This document shows, one piece after another, positions 51,989 through 63,054 of a DNA stretch of 64,000 bases (the stretch's first letter is position 1; each line of letters opens with the position of its first letter). Source of the stretch: Branchiostoma floridae. Taxonomy: Eukaryota > Chordata > Leptocardii > Amphioxiformes > Branchiostomatidae. Location: contig NW_023365791.1 in the NCBI RefSeq assembly GCF_000003815.2, positions 86,958 to 150,957 on the forward strand, read 5' to 3'. The position numbers were made by a program, and so were the translations under genes. The notes below the pieces were generated by a model. It was not told the origin of the DNA. It worked only from the letters and a program-made list of their open reading frames with translations, and ran no database searches.

Positions 51989-54966
51989 CTACTTAGGCGC
52001 GGATGGCAATTCATCAGGTACGTTCATTTCATCTAGTATGTCTTTTGCAGAATTGTGGCTCTTTTTATCCGTCTTTTTCCCTTTCTTTTTTATTTCTGGA
52101 AGAGGTGGAGATGGAAGGTTGTCTACTTTTTCTTCTTGTAAAGGTGGAGGTGGAGGGGTGTCTACTTTAGGTGGAGGGGGAAGGTTTTCTTCTTTTTCCT
52201 TTGGTATGGATGGACGTGGAAGGTTGTCTACTTTAGGTGGGGGTGGAAGGTCGCCTTCTGTTCCTTCTGTATCCGTGACATCATTCTCTGATTCCCCCCT
52301 GATTTCGGCGTTCCGTCTCATTATAAACTTAGTGTTCCAGTCCTCGAACTGCAGTTTCAGTTCCTCGCACGTTCTCTGGTGTACCATGAAACCAGTCGTC
52401 CACTTCCCCGCCGGTATGGACAGTTTGGCGATCGTTTCCTCGGTCTCAATCTGCCGACAGTACTCGGCGACCTCGATGTTGACCTCTCGGTAGTAGCTGA
52501 CCTCTTCAAGAAACTCCGGTCCGAGACCCTTGATGGTTTTCCACAGCGTTTGGTTGAAGAAGTCGTACAGCTGGAAGTCTATTTTGTTTATCATCTTTAG
52601 GTTGGAAAGCTGACGACTTCCCATAGGTATGTCCTTATAGCTGTATTAAACACATGGAAAAAAAGCTATCATGGTTTGTAAGGAAGCTCATTGAAGCTCA
52701 CCACTAGAAAATTCAACACAATTGCACAACCGTAGTTGACGTAAAGTCATTCTAGCCTAACAGGCACTAACTTCCCTTAATCAATAAACTATATACCATC
52801 AAGGAGGTTAAATCAAGACTTGATTTTAACCTCCTTGATACCATTGATACAGTTTACCACTAAATTCCCCAGCTTCAACTGTATGTCTTTACATAAGCCA
52901 TTAATTTCGTCTATTCTTTTATTCTATTTATTTATTGAATGTTCAAACAGCCATTCAAAGACCCATTCAACTCTGTCTAGTTGTTTTTCGAGGGGCCCAA
53001 TCAACAGAAACATGAAATTATCATCATGTTATTACAACGTATGTGTGTAATAAAAATGAATACAGTACCGGTAACGCTTAACGGTCTGGTCCTGGACCTG
53101 ATCCTCCTGACCTGAAATATACCTGGACCTGAATTTTCTGTACCAGTACTCAGCCCTAGCTCCTAACTCTTAACAGATAAGGGTATGCAGACAATCTTCC
53201 ATGCCCCCCCCCCTCACCTGTAAGTGGTAACAGCCTTGTCCAGGTACAGTATATCCCGCAGCTCCCAGCACATGACGCGCCGCAGCAGCACCAGCGACTC
53301 CGACAGGTGCTCCAGGATCACCATCATACCGAAGTCACGGGTGATGTTCCTGAAATTTTCTATCATAGATAAGACAAGATTACGTTGATGTTATCATCAG
53401 TCCATTAAATCTATAAATATCGAGACATATCTTTTTTTTCAACTTTTTTTTTGATTGTTCGAAATTTCAAACAGTTCATTTTTCTATTATTTAAAGTGTA
53501 AAAAAAATCATATCTAAAAGAGGGCAGTCATGCAGTTTCCTTCGAAATATTTAGGAATATTCATAGCAAAATTATAATTATTTGTCAATAATTGGAAAAT
53601 ATTACAAACGTTAGAGAAAAAAAACTGCAGTGAGTTGGAATTGGCTCTATATACCATTACAGTAAAAGACACAATTTGGCCTAAACATAAAGCAGATTCT
53701 TATCTATTGTGTGAAAAACAATTATCATTCAGTTACTATTCATTACCCTTTTTAATGATCTATGTTTATCTACAATTTACTACAATTGTTGTTGTTCAAT
53801 CGCATAATATAATGACATTCTTGCTGTTTTCTTTTTTGACAGTTCTCACCGAGTGATTTTGGCTGGTCGAAGTCTGTTCCCGGTCCGAAGCCGAGGTCCC
53901 GCGCCTGCGCAGACATCCTGACAGACGTGACGAACTGTGTCTCACCGATCCCGCCCTTCTTGTCGGTCAGAGCCGAGGGGTTCTGTGCGATACAAGCAAG
54001 GCTCGAAGTTGTAAACATCATTTAACTGAATTTGAGATGATGTACTTTTATCGATTCATTCGCATGGAATTTTATAATTACTACATTATGTATTATGATA
54101 GCCTCTGCCGTTTCATCCGGAAATGGACAATACTTGCGCTGTTGCAAAATGAAATATTGATGATAAAACGCACCAACCGTATTCAAATTCTATATGAAAC
54201 TAGCAAAAACCTGATCATTTCAAGGTCTAACTCTAAGCAAGACCTGCCCACATGCAAAATATCAAGACAATCCATTCAGGCCTTTTCAAGTTACCGTACG
54301 TGTTCACAGTGGACGGACCCAAACGTTCCTATTGAAAATTTGAAGTTTCATGGAGGTAATAAATTGTTTAACATCGTGTTTATTAGCCAATGTTTGTAAC
54401 GGCATTGATGACAATTGGTTTGCAATCCAAATTGAGCCTTGTTCCCAAAGTAGCATGGTCCCTGAAGATGTCAACATGATTCAATGGGCGTTTCATAAGA
54501 TATAACACACCAAAGGTACACATACCTTGAGTATCTTGCTGGCCTGGTTCTTGCCAGTGATGCCGAGCACTTTCCCGACGTCGTAATAATGGAACATGGA
54601 CTTGAAGTGGTTCTCTGGGTTCCGCAGGATGCTGAAGTAGGAGGTGTCCGGGGGCATGACGTCATGTACCTTCCACTTATACGTCATCCCGTGGACGATG
54701 ACGTTGTACCCGCCATCTGCCCAGGGTAGGTCGTCAAAGGTGGCACCCGAGTCTTTGATCCATTTCAGTTCCAACCCTTCGAAGGCATAACAAATAGATG
54801 TCGTGGATGAATTATATTTGAATATCGTTTACCTGGATGTTTGACCTTCCTAAACGATGTCGTGCGAATGATTAGAAAAAAGATATATTCCTTCAAGCAG
54901 GCATAGCTTTTTCTTGGACCGGAGTGCAGAGTCATATATAATCTGTATAGACTGACAGCAGTAGTT

Positions 54967-55006
<40 letters not shown>

Positions 55007-56471
55007 AAGTATATAGACCAAGAGGACTGCAAAGGAGGGAGTAGTATACAGTCTACAGTGAATGAAGAACATCATTTAAAAATGGATACCATGTGCATGA
55101 GACCATGAGTATAGCAAAGGGGAACGCAGTCGTACCATTTCTGGGCAGTATAACATGTAGGTGGTGGTTGTAGGCGTAACGCATCAACATGCACTGTATG
55201 GTAGTGGAGCCCGCGCGATTCACCTGGACAAGGGGGACAGAAAATATCACATAAACTCGACAAAATTTAACATCCTTTTTTTTAAGAATTACAAGCTTTT
55301 TTTTATCAAACGCAAGTTGAAAAGATGTCAACTATTTTCTTATCTTCTTATATTTCGTCAGGATTATAAATAATGATTGTACCGATCTTCGTTCATGTAC
55401 AAGCCAGATATATGCTCACATTTGAATAGAAAGAAGCCCTTCGCTGGAGATACAAAATGTTGAAAACAGTTGTAACTTGTCGAAAGTTGATGACAGGAAA
55501 GAACACAAAGAGAAGAAAATCACCTCTATGAAGACGAAGTTGTTCTTAGGATGATCGCAGGACGGCGCTGTTCTCCAGGTTATGCTAAAGATGCCGATGA
55601 TGAAGATAATAGAAAAGTTACTTGCAATATGAACTACTGGATATCGATATCGACCTTATGTGCTTTCCATATACACGCCTGTCTCTCTCTCTCTGTGTGT
55701 GTGTGTTCTGTTGTTTTGAAATATCAGCATGTCGATAGCCTATTCAGAAAATACGTATAAATTAATCTCCAAGCAGATCCTACGGTGCCATAAGATAGTA
55801 TCAAAGCTGGCCAAGGAGTGTAGCCGGCTAAGGGAGTCAAACGGGCACCGGGAGTTTGATACTATACATAACTCACCGTGGATCTGGTTCGAGATTACGT
55901 ATAAATGGTATCTTCAGGCATTGTCACAAAGGCCGGCTAATATCTTATAGGATGACAGCCGGATTGTCAGCCGGATTTTCCATTCAGAGCTCTCGCTGTA
56001 TGAAGCCAAAATCTCACGTACATCCGTTGCAGGCTTTGCATTTGTACCCACTGGCAGGTACACCTTTCAAGGCCCCATAGGTCGTTGCTAGCGGAAGCAC
56101 TACATGTATATGTATAACCCTGGCTGTGTTTTTCTCTTGGCTAAAATGAAGTTAAATTGTCACGTACATCTGTTGCATACTCTGCATCTGTACCCTGGTG
56201 CACCTGTAGGTGCTATAGGTCGGTTTGATATATGTACAGCTTTGGCTATGTATTTCTCTCGTCTAAAATGAAATCAAATTGTCACGTACATCTGTTGCAT
56301 GCTCTGCATTTGTACCCCGGTGCCCTGGGCCTGGGCCTGTGCCTGGCCCTCGGTCTGCTCCCCGACCTGCTGCTTCCTGCCGATGGGATACTCGTACACC
56401 AGCAGCATGAACGCCACGATAACCAACAGTACCGCCACGCTCTGCAACAGTAGCATCTTCTTCCTATCCAT
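51989..56471 (-). CDS. Galactose-3-O-sulfotransferase-like enzyme (GAL3ST family)
   Basis: Golgi type II sulfotransferase expected to use PAPS on galactosyl glycans or glycolipids. Exons (minus): 56290-56471, 55524-55584, 55136-55223, 54526-54776, 53850-53982, 53218-53359, 51989-52640; all junctions keep frame, giving 502 residues. MDRKK precedes the membrane anchor (about 6-26) and a Gln-rich stem. The cofactor loop is FIEVNRAGSTT (82-89), followed by HHLHVILPRNG. The 3'-phosphate site SILRNPENHFKSMFHY keeps Arg (about 162) and Ser (about 170). ESLVLLRRVMCWELRDILYL matches the family closely. Odd features: the usual KTHKTGSST-type loop is replaced, and the last 100 residues form a Pro/Lys/Glu-rich tail (LPPPPKVDN repeats). 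Start ATG 56471 was chosen over the upstream TTG extension. Family is clear; substrate is unknown. Confidence 0.88.
52798..52841. repeat. Near-perfect palindrome
   Basis: ATCAAGGAGGTTAAATCAAG is followed at once by its near-complement CTTGATTTTAACCTCCTTGAT. It would fold into a stem of about 20 bp with almost no loop. It lies in a sulfotransferase intron. Confidence 0.9.
54965..55012. repeat. (TAG)n microsatellite
   Basis: About 14-15 uninterrupted TAG units in an intron of the sulfotransferase. Confidence 0.95.
55763..55897. repeat. CTCCAAGCAGA-family MITE with 9-bp target duplication
   Basis: TAATCTCCAAGCAGATCC at the left and a decayed right end (GGATCTGGTTCGAGATTA). CGTATAAAT is duplicated exactly at 55754-55762 and 55898-55906. 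It lies in sulfotransferase intron 1. Confidence 0.88.
55990..56335 (-). repeat. Triplicated end of sulfotransferase exon 1
   Basis: On the minus strand, the last coding bases and donor of exon 1 (GTACAAATGCAGAGCATGC, AACAGAT/gtacgtga) recur twice more in intron 1, near 56160-56200 (GTACAGATGCAGAGTATGC) and 56005-56050 (GTACAAATGCAAAGCCTGC), each with the same gtacgtga donor. The middle copy also has a possible acceptor (CCTATAG). These are tandem duplicates; whether they are used as mini-exons is unknown. Confidence 0.7.
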
Positions 56472-59011
56472 GGCGAACTTAGGTTGGCTCAACCTCGGCC
56501 TGGAAAAAGTAGTGTGGCATTTACATCAAGTACTGCCCCGTTTCTTTGTCAGTTTCAACATAAGTCTTCATCCCAGGACGATGCAGCCAATGGGAAAGTT
56601 TCTGACAGCGGATTTTCTATAGGGTTTGTATCTGTGTTCTATAGCCGACCTTCAGCGTAACAGCAGGTATGTGGCGTCAGCTGGGTATGTAGAAAAGGTA
56701 CTACAGTAGAAGCCGCTTAATTGCACACCCAATTTGCCAGTGCATTTCGTGCAATTATCCGAATGGTAGTAGGTAAAGGCAAGGAGGGTGAAAGTCCTTC
56801 TTTCACTTCTTGGTAAAGGTAAGTCCCATAGCCCCGATTTTATGAGGACATAGGGACAGTGGGTCGTTATCCAATTTGACTAGGGCACTGTATTTGAAGG
56901 AGGGGCCCACCCCTCTCCCTTTACCACTTTTTACCTCCCCACCAAAGTCACGTAGCCATTTTACACCCGGGTGGAGTGACGGTCGTGTATAGTGCCTTTC
57001 CTAGGAACACAGCGTCTGGTCAGGAATGCGAACTCTCGACATTGTGTCCGCTAGCATAGCCACTCGACGATGTGTAAGTTACATAACTACATCGAGCTAC
57101 CTGTCACGTCCTATCATATAAAGCATAGGCTTGAACAATCTTGTGACTTTATGGTTTTGACCGGCGAACGCCAGTGCCAAGTTACATTAAAGCTTCATGA
57201 CCTAGTCATAGTCTTCGTATACAGCACGGTAAAAAAACAGGAACCTAAATGAATTTCATTCCCGACTACAAAGTATACACTACAGAAACAACACCAGACA
57301 GTGCATGCAAAGCTATATAGTGGAAACATGCCTCCCGGCGCTACAATCACTCTCACACCCACCTATTTAAGGGGCCTTGCATCATGTTGACATTTAACAC
57401 AAGTCGTCCGCGACGCTACGGGGTCTTGCATTCGGGGATTCAAAGAACATAGAGTTAGTTTGTATCCGTCATACAATTACGGTGTTTGTGATTCGTATAG
57501 TCGGATGACTGTACCACCATATTTTCATCGCTACAGCATAATCCAAGGATATGAAATATTGGATACCAGTCTTTCGCCCCAAGTACGTGATGACCTTTCA
57601 GAAGTATGACGTAAGAAGACACGTTTGCCAACTCTAGTCTGAGCAGCAAGAATGTTGAAGAAGAACAGCCATACGTTGTTGTTATTTAAAGACCGAGCCC
57701 ACAAACTTATATAAAGACAGCAGTGAAACTTCTAGCATTCAGTCTTATTCACAACGTTTGCGTAAGCTCATTGAGAACGTAACAGACAACGTACTTACAT
57801 TGAACGAACAATCAGAACACAGCAGTAGAGTAGAATCTGTAGTGTACATAGGCGGTGCTCAATGTGCAGTGACCCCAGCATGGTTGGTAATTACTATAAG
57901 GATCATCTGACTTTGTTGTATGGCAGGTTTGTTTCAAGGACTGACCTCGTATGGGTCAGTGCAGTTCTAGCTGTTTTATGGTCGTTACAGGGGGCGCTGC
58001 TGATACGTCACAGCAAATAGAAACAGCAACAAATATTTTCAATATCTCGGAGTGGGCTCATCGAATTTGCTACCAATTATCTACCAACGAACTGTTGAAC
58101 ACAGAACTGGAAATTTGATGAAAATCGTACTCACAGAAGGAGACTCTGGGACAAGAACCATAAATAACGTGATTTTAATTGAACAGACCAAGACCACACC
58201 GCGATATGTTAAAGCAGCCAGAAAGTTATCAATCATTTCCATCGAATCCATCTATACATTGTATTATGTTTCATATACATGATCAGTTGTCGTGGTATTG
58301 TATCAAAGTTAGATTGTGACATTAATATCTGTAATCATTTCAATAGTAGCACTTATTTGCAATATATAGGAAATCTGCTGTACTCTGTACTCCGTTCTTG
58401 CAAACTGCACGGATATTTATAGACAACGCCTGTCAACATACTTAGTAACAAATGTATCACAGATATTCTTCTAACCATTCGCTGCCCATTCTTCATCACA
58501 CATTTTGAATTCTTAGTAACTAAAACAAACGTTTCTAACGCAAAATATACACTCGTCTTGACAAGGCTATCCCTGCTTCACATGAATTCTTGACTTCCTC
58601 GGAACAAAGACAAACATATCATACATATCCCCGTTTCTTCCTTCTATCACTTTTTTTATAATCGAACGTCTACCGGTAGTGCAATGCTAAACTTTCTTCC
58701 AAAACAAATGTTTACACGGATCAAATTTACAACGAAAACTGTCGCCTTCTTCAGGATCAATACTGATAACCAATCCCTTTAGGACGTAAACTCGCGAGAC
58801 TTACAGACACGTCTTATCAACAGGTGATCTTGCGGATAAGTGGCGTCAGCAATTGATCAAACGTGCCAGGGAGTGACTAAATTTAATATCTATCTGCGTA
58901 TTTCTTTCATACACTTGTACATCCTCATCATGACTTCCATGTGATATTTTCGTTGATATTTCCTTTTCATAATTCTGGTCAAACTCTCTTGAGACGATGA
59001 GGTAGAGCTGG
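56472..59011. other. Spacer upstream of the sulfotransferase
   Basis: Holds a decayed SINE-like body with degenerate pol III box at 56960-57060 and, at 56702-56760, ACAGTAGAAGCCGCTTAATTG, which resembles one end of a pogo/Tigger element. No exon was recognised. Confidence 0.5.
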
Positions 59012-62000
59012 TTACAGCGAGGTTTGGGATCGGTGCTGGGAGTTAGCCGTGGGAGGGGGGTAGGGGATCTGAACTTCCTCCGTCGGAGGGTAGGGGAAGG
59101 TCCCGCGGGGTGGGTAGGAGTTCCGCCGCTCTTCTTTAGCCGTCTCTACGTTAACGTTGGGCGGGATTCTGGCCGGCTCCGAGGCGCTGGTTCTCATGGT
59201 CCGTAATGGGTAGATGGCGGGGCCTTCCATACCTACTACAATGGGGAATAAAAGAAGGCGATATGACGATATAGTTTTGTAACGTTACGCAAAGGGCAAT
59301 CAACATACCGTGACCGGACAGGACAAGTGTTTTTTTTTTCATTTGCACATAAAAATATGAAGGCATGGACAAGTCATATTTAGGCCATGTTGATTTCATT
59401 ATATCGATGACATCCTCTTGGAACCCCAAAACTGATTGCCAGCGTACGAATAAAAAAGTTGGGCAAAAAAATCTGCCTTCAGTATGAAATCTAAGTAGTC
59501 AGAAAGGTTGAACGAACGACTAAACACGCTGAGTGATTTATACCAAACACTAGAGTTTCATTTTAATTTGTTCTTTCACATTTTCTTTGACGATGGAATT
59601 TACTTTGGCTTTCTATGACATGAAATCCATATCTTCAACTTAAATTTACGGCATACAAATGTTCATTTTGTGCGATTTAGAGTGATTCAAAACTTTTTAT
59701 TTTATTTTTGCAAATTTTGTCATCCATATGATAAAATTAACATGGCCTTACGAGAATTTAAGATCTATAGAAATATGCATTGATCAGAAGGCAGGCACTT
59801 ACTCTCAATAGGCATGTCCCGGTTGGGGTGCTTCATCCTGTAGAGCCAGCAGTAGGGGAAGAAGAAACAGCACAGGACAGTGACGGACAGCACTAGTACC
59901 ATCGCGGCAAACGCTATGGCAAAATACGCTCCACCACTGCAGGGAAACAACAACAATACACTCACCATATACAGTAGGGATGCATTGTGCATAATTATAA
60001 GTGATATACGATCATAAACTTAAGATCGTATATCTGTTACTAATACATGATTGTATACTTCTCTGTTGCGAAAGGTGACAAAACTTTGATAAAAAACTTT
60101 GAAAACGAAGTATAGTATAAATCTCGCTTTCTGTCCATCCATCTTTCCATCCATCCATCCATCCATCCATTCAACCATCCATCCATCCATCCATCCATCT
60201 TCCCTCCATCTCTCCCTAAAACCCTCCGTAACTTCCTCCCTCCCTCCCTAAAACCCTCCCTTCCTTCCATCCTTCCTCCCATCCTCCCTCCTATCCTCCC
60301 TCTCATCCTTCCTCCTATCCTTCCTCCCTTCCATCCTTCCCTCCCTCCACCCTTTCATTCCTTTTTCCACCCCTCCACTCTCCCTCCGTCCACCCCCGAT
60401 GTTGATGTCCCACCTGAGGTTGATGTCTGACGGGGCGACGTCCGCCTCCTTGAAGGGACAGCAGTACCTGAAGGTGCTGGTGCCGCAGCAGTACAGCCAC
60501 GTGCTCAGCCCGTCCGAGCTCTCGTGCATGGGGCAGTGGAAGGACTCCCGATGCCGGCCCATGGCGGTGTCATAGTAACCCTCACACTGCTCTCCTGGGA
60601 GGGAAAAACATCACCAGACATCGGCCATGTTTAACATTTGTGAAAAAAAAAAAAAACTTCATTGCACAACAATTATACTCTCCAAGCAGAAGTTAGGCTC
60701 CGGCTGTTTTTTTTTGTCGTTTTATCGGGCTTTTTATTCTGTATTGTATCTTGTTTTGTCAAAACCTAACTGGCGAACTTCAAGAAAACGGGATACAAAA
60801 AATCCCGATAAAAGCGACTAAAATAACGTAAAAAAAAACAGCCGGAGCCTAACCTCTGCTTGGAGAGTACAACAATTGTACAAGGGACAAAGTATGGTGG
60901 TTACTGGTACATCACTACAGTTCCATGAGGTCACAAGAGTAAACAGTAGAGTATAGGATGGGAATGGTATTTTACAATCATTTGTTTGATTTCTAATGTC
61001 TAGACATTCCTTAATGTATTTTCCTATGTATACCACGCAGGGGTTGTCACATGAAACACGTATGGTTTATCTCCCAGCACGTTCCCCAGTGGTTTCCACT
61101 TTTCTGGTGCATAAATATGCTGGTATTTTAGATTTTTCACATATCACGATCAAATATCTGCTCGGAGGATATGACACAGTAGTATTTACAAAATAGCTAC
61201 CCCAGTGCAACAACAGATGATAAGGGCTGGCCGTTTTGGTTTCGAGAATGATCCTGGTCCCTACTATTATACTTTCAGGATGTACAACTTGCACCTGCTG
61301 CGTTGATCATTCATTATATACTGTATATGACACAGTAGTAGGTACAATCTAGCTACACCAGTGCAACTAACAATGATAACGTTTAGAGAATCTACCAACG
61401 TTATGGTTTGGAGAATAATCCTGGTCCCTACGATTACACTTTCAGGATGTACAAATTGCACCTGCTGCTTTCATTTATAGCACATTTCATCGTTCTGCCT
61501 AGCTGTATACTCTGGGTTCAAGTGATATCCCTATTCTATCCGGTGAAACTCGTACCACTAGTGATGCTCACTTTGGACTCTTAGCTATATATGATATGTA
61601 TGATGTGAGTATTCAGCCCCTCTCTGAACGCCATGGACTTGTCCCCAGTACAGCAACGCATTCTTGCCTGCGCCAGAATACAGACGCCGTCACAGATATA
61701 GTATCATGTTATCTACAGACTGATGTCAGAGATATAACAACATGCCTCCAACAAGTTCGTCACTTACCGATATCAATTAGCTCCATATTTTCCCTACTTC
61801 AAAGCAACACCGTACTTGGTTTCAACTATGCTGTCCTTCTGGCTAACGTCTTATCTTGATTTGTCTACTCTATTCCATGGAAAGATTCAACGCATCTGTC
61901 CATTGCCGCATTTCAGCTTCAGTGGGGTAAAAATATCCTCCCGTGTCAGGGTTAGGGGCGGGTGTCACGTCGGGCGCTACCACTAGAGCGGATCGGACAG

Positions 62001-62790
62001 GGGTGGTACTGGGACAAATTTAGCCTCCCTGCCAGGATATGTTCGTTTGTTTTATTCTGTAAGTAAGAGGTTGGGTCGCGGGAATAAGTAGTGGCCGGAA
62101 TTTGTACTGGAGTGAGAAGATAAAAACCCGGCCACTACTAATCCTCGCGGCCCAACATCTGCTTGGAGAATACGTTTGATTGTGCCAATGTAAATGGCTA
62201 AATATACCATTGACTTCCTAATTCAGTCAAATCAAATGACTTTTTAAAAGTTCAGTTTTAGTGCCAATGCATCAGGAAAGAATCCAAGAAAGTAAATGGC
62301 AGTTCAATTTATGATTAAGTGAGGTCGCTTCTGCAACTGCACCCACCCCAACTTTCTAGATCTCCTAGGCCCTTTCATGTCAAAACCAGCTACTGTTAAC
62401 GAGTGACAGATATTACAAATTGATGTCACCAGTCAAGAGCAACCATGCAAAATTGCGACAAAAAGTGTCAGTGCTCCAGACCTTTTTGTTGCAATCTGAG
62501 GGCATTATTAAACTAGAAAGTCAACATCTGCGCGAAAACGCAGAATGATTCCACGTAACCACTCGCCCCTAGTACTATACTATTAAGCTCGCCCTATGGT
62601 ATTGCGTGTAAGTAGAAAAAAGATTGCTCATTGCACAGTAATAGCTTATGTCCAATCTAAGCTCAGATTGGCTACAAACGAAAGAGGAAGAGGAAAGAAA
62701 GAAAAGGAACATAACAACAAAACAATGTTTTCCTTGACGGACAAAACTTAATAATGTAACGCATACGAGGATTGCGACACGTATCATCAC
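59012..62790 (-). CDS. Second Shisa-family gene (first exon tentative)
   Basis: Three exons are clear (minus): 60414-60594, 59803-59936 and 59012-59232 (or 59235). The first carries the Shisa domain: [17 protein letters not shown], then [14 protein letters not shown]. The second carries the membrane helix ([22 protein letters not shown]). The third is a Pro/Tyr tail with [12 protein letters not shown] and IPYPPP. Phases 1, 2, 1 equal those of the Shisa gene at 44476-48538. The signal-peptide exon must end in phase 1 upstream of 60594. The best candidate is 62742-62790 ([16 protein letters not shown]), but its donor gtccgt is weak. The last exon has a TAGTAG acceptor, so Ile-Gly or Ser may be used at the junction. 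Confidence 0.82.
60128..60360. repeat. CCAT and CTCC/TTCC microsatellite
   Basis: (CCAT)n from 60133 to 60198 grades into a pyrimidine-only CCCT/CTTCC tract up to 60360. It is in intron 2 of the second Shisa gene, about 50 bases from the Shisa-domain exon. Confidence 0.95.
60676..60869. repeat. Palindromic MITE of the CTCCAAGCAGA group
   Basis: TACTCTCCAAGCAGAAGTTA at the left and AACCTCTGCTTGGAGAGTA at the right, with inner arms GGCTCCGGCTG and CAGCCGGAGCC. The 9-bp flanks CAACAATTA and CAACAATTG match at 8 of 9. It shares its interior with the copy at 49138-49314. Confidence 0.85.
62055..62174. repeat. Decayed palindromic MITE of the CTCCAAGCAGA group
   Basis: GAGGTTGGGTCGCGGG at the left and CCTCGCGGCCCAACATCTGC at the right, with inner GTAGTGGCCGG and CCGGCCACTAC arms. 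The outermost bases of the left end are lost. Confidence 0.65.
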
Positions 62791-62872
62791 AGTACATCTT
62801 TAACAGGTCCACCTTTCACACCTGTCTTGTCTTGGTCCCCTGAGTGACAGATGATGCACCCATTATGCAAAT

Positions 62873-62902
62873 CTCACCTGTGTGACGTCAGAGACAGGTG
62901 AG
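62873..62902. promoter_or_regulatory. Dyad E-box/CRE/E-box between divergent Shisa genes
   Basis: CTCACCTGT, then TGACGTCA (62883-62890), then ACAGGTGAG form an almost symmetric site. An octamer-like ATTATGCAAATC lies just to the left. It sits 150 bases before the start codon at 63055 and 83 bases from the tentative start at 62790 on the other strand. Confidence 0.5.
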
Positions 62903-63054
62903 AATGGGTCATCGAACTAATGACAGGTCGTTTTTCCGGTTTCGTATCTGAACGACGACATCAATACACAAAGAACGAGACTACCACCGTGTTTGGTAGG
63001 GAGTTTTACCGAGCGTCAGTCCAGAAGAAGAAGTTTCCAGAAAAGGCTACTAAA

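Noticed and set aside
53770-53849. Upstream part of the frame at 53770-54021 as coding
   Set aside because: The sulfotransferase donor at 53850 (TCG/gtgaga) fits the phase of the next exon at 53359; the remaining bases read into the intron.
60128-60360. Repetitive frames with GRMEGREGF- or RKDRRKD-like peptides on the minus strand
   Set aside because: They are translations of the CCAT/CTCC microsatellite within an intron.
62920-63054. In-frame N-terminal extension of the third Shisa gene
   Set aside because: It would put about 45 mostly polar residues before the signal peptide; related genes start directly at the hydrophobic segment.
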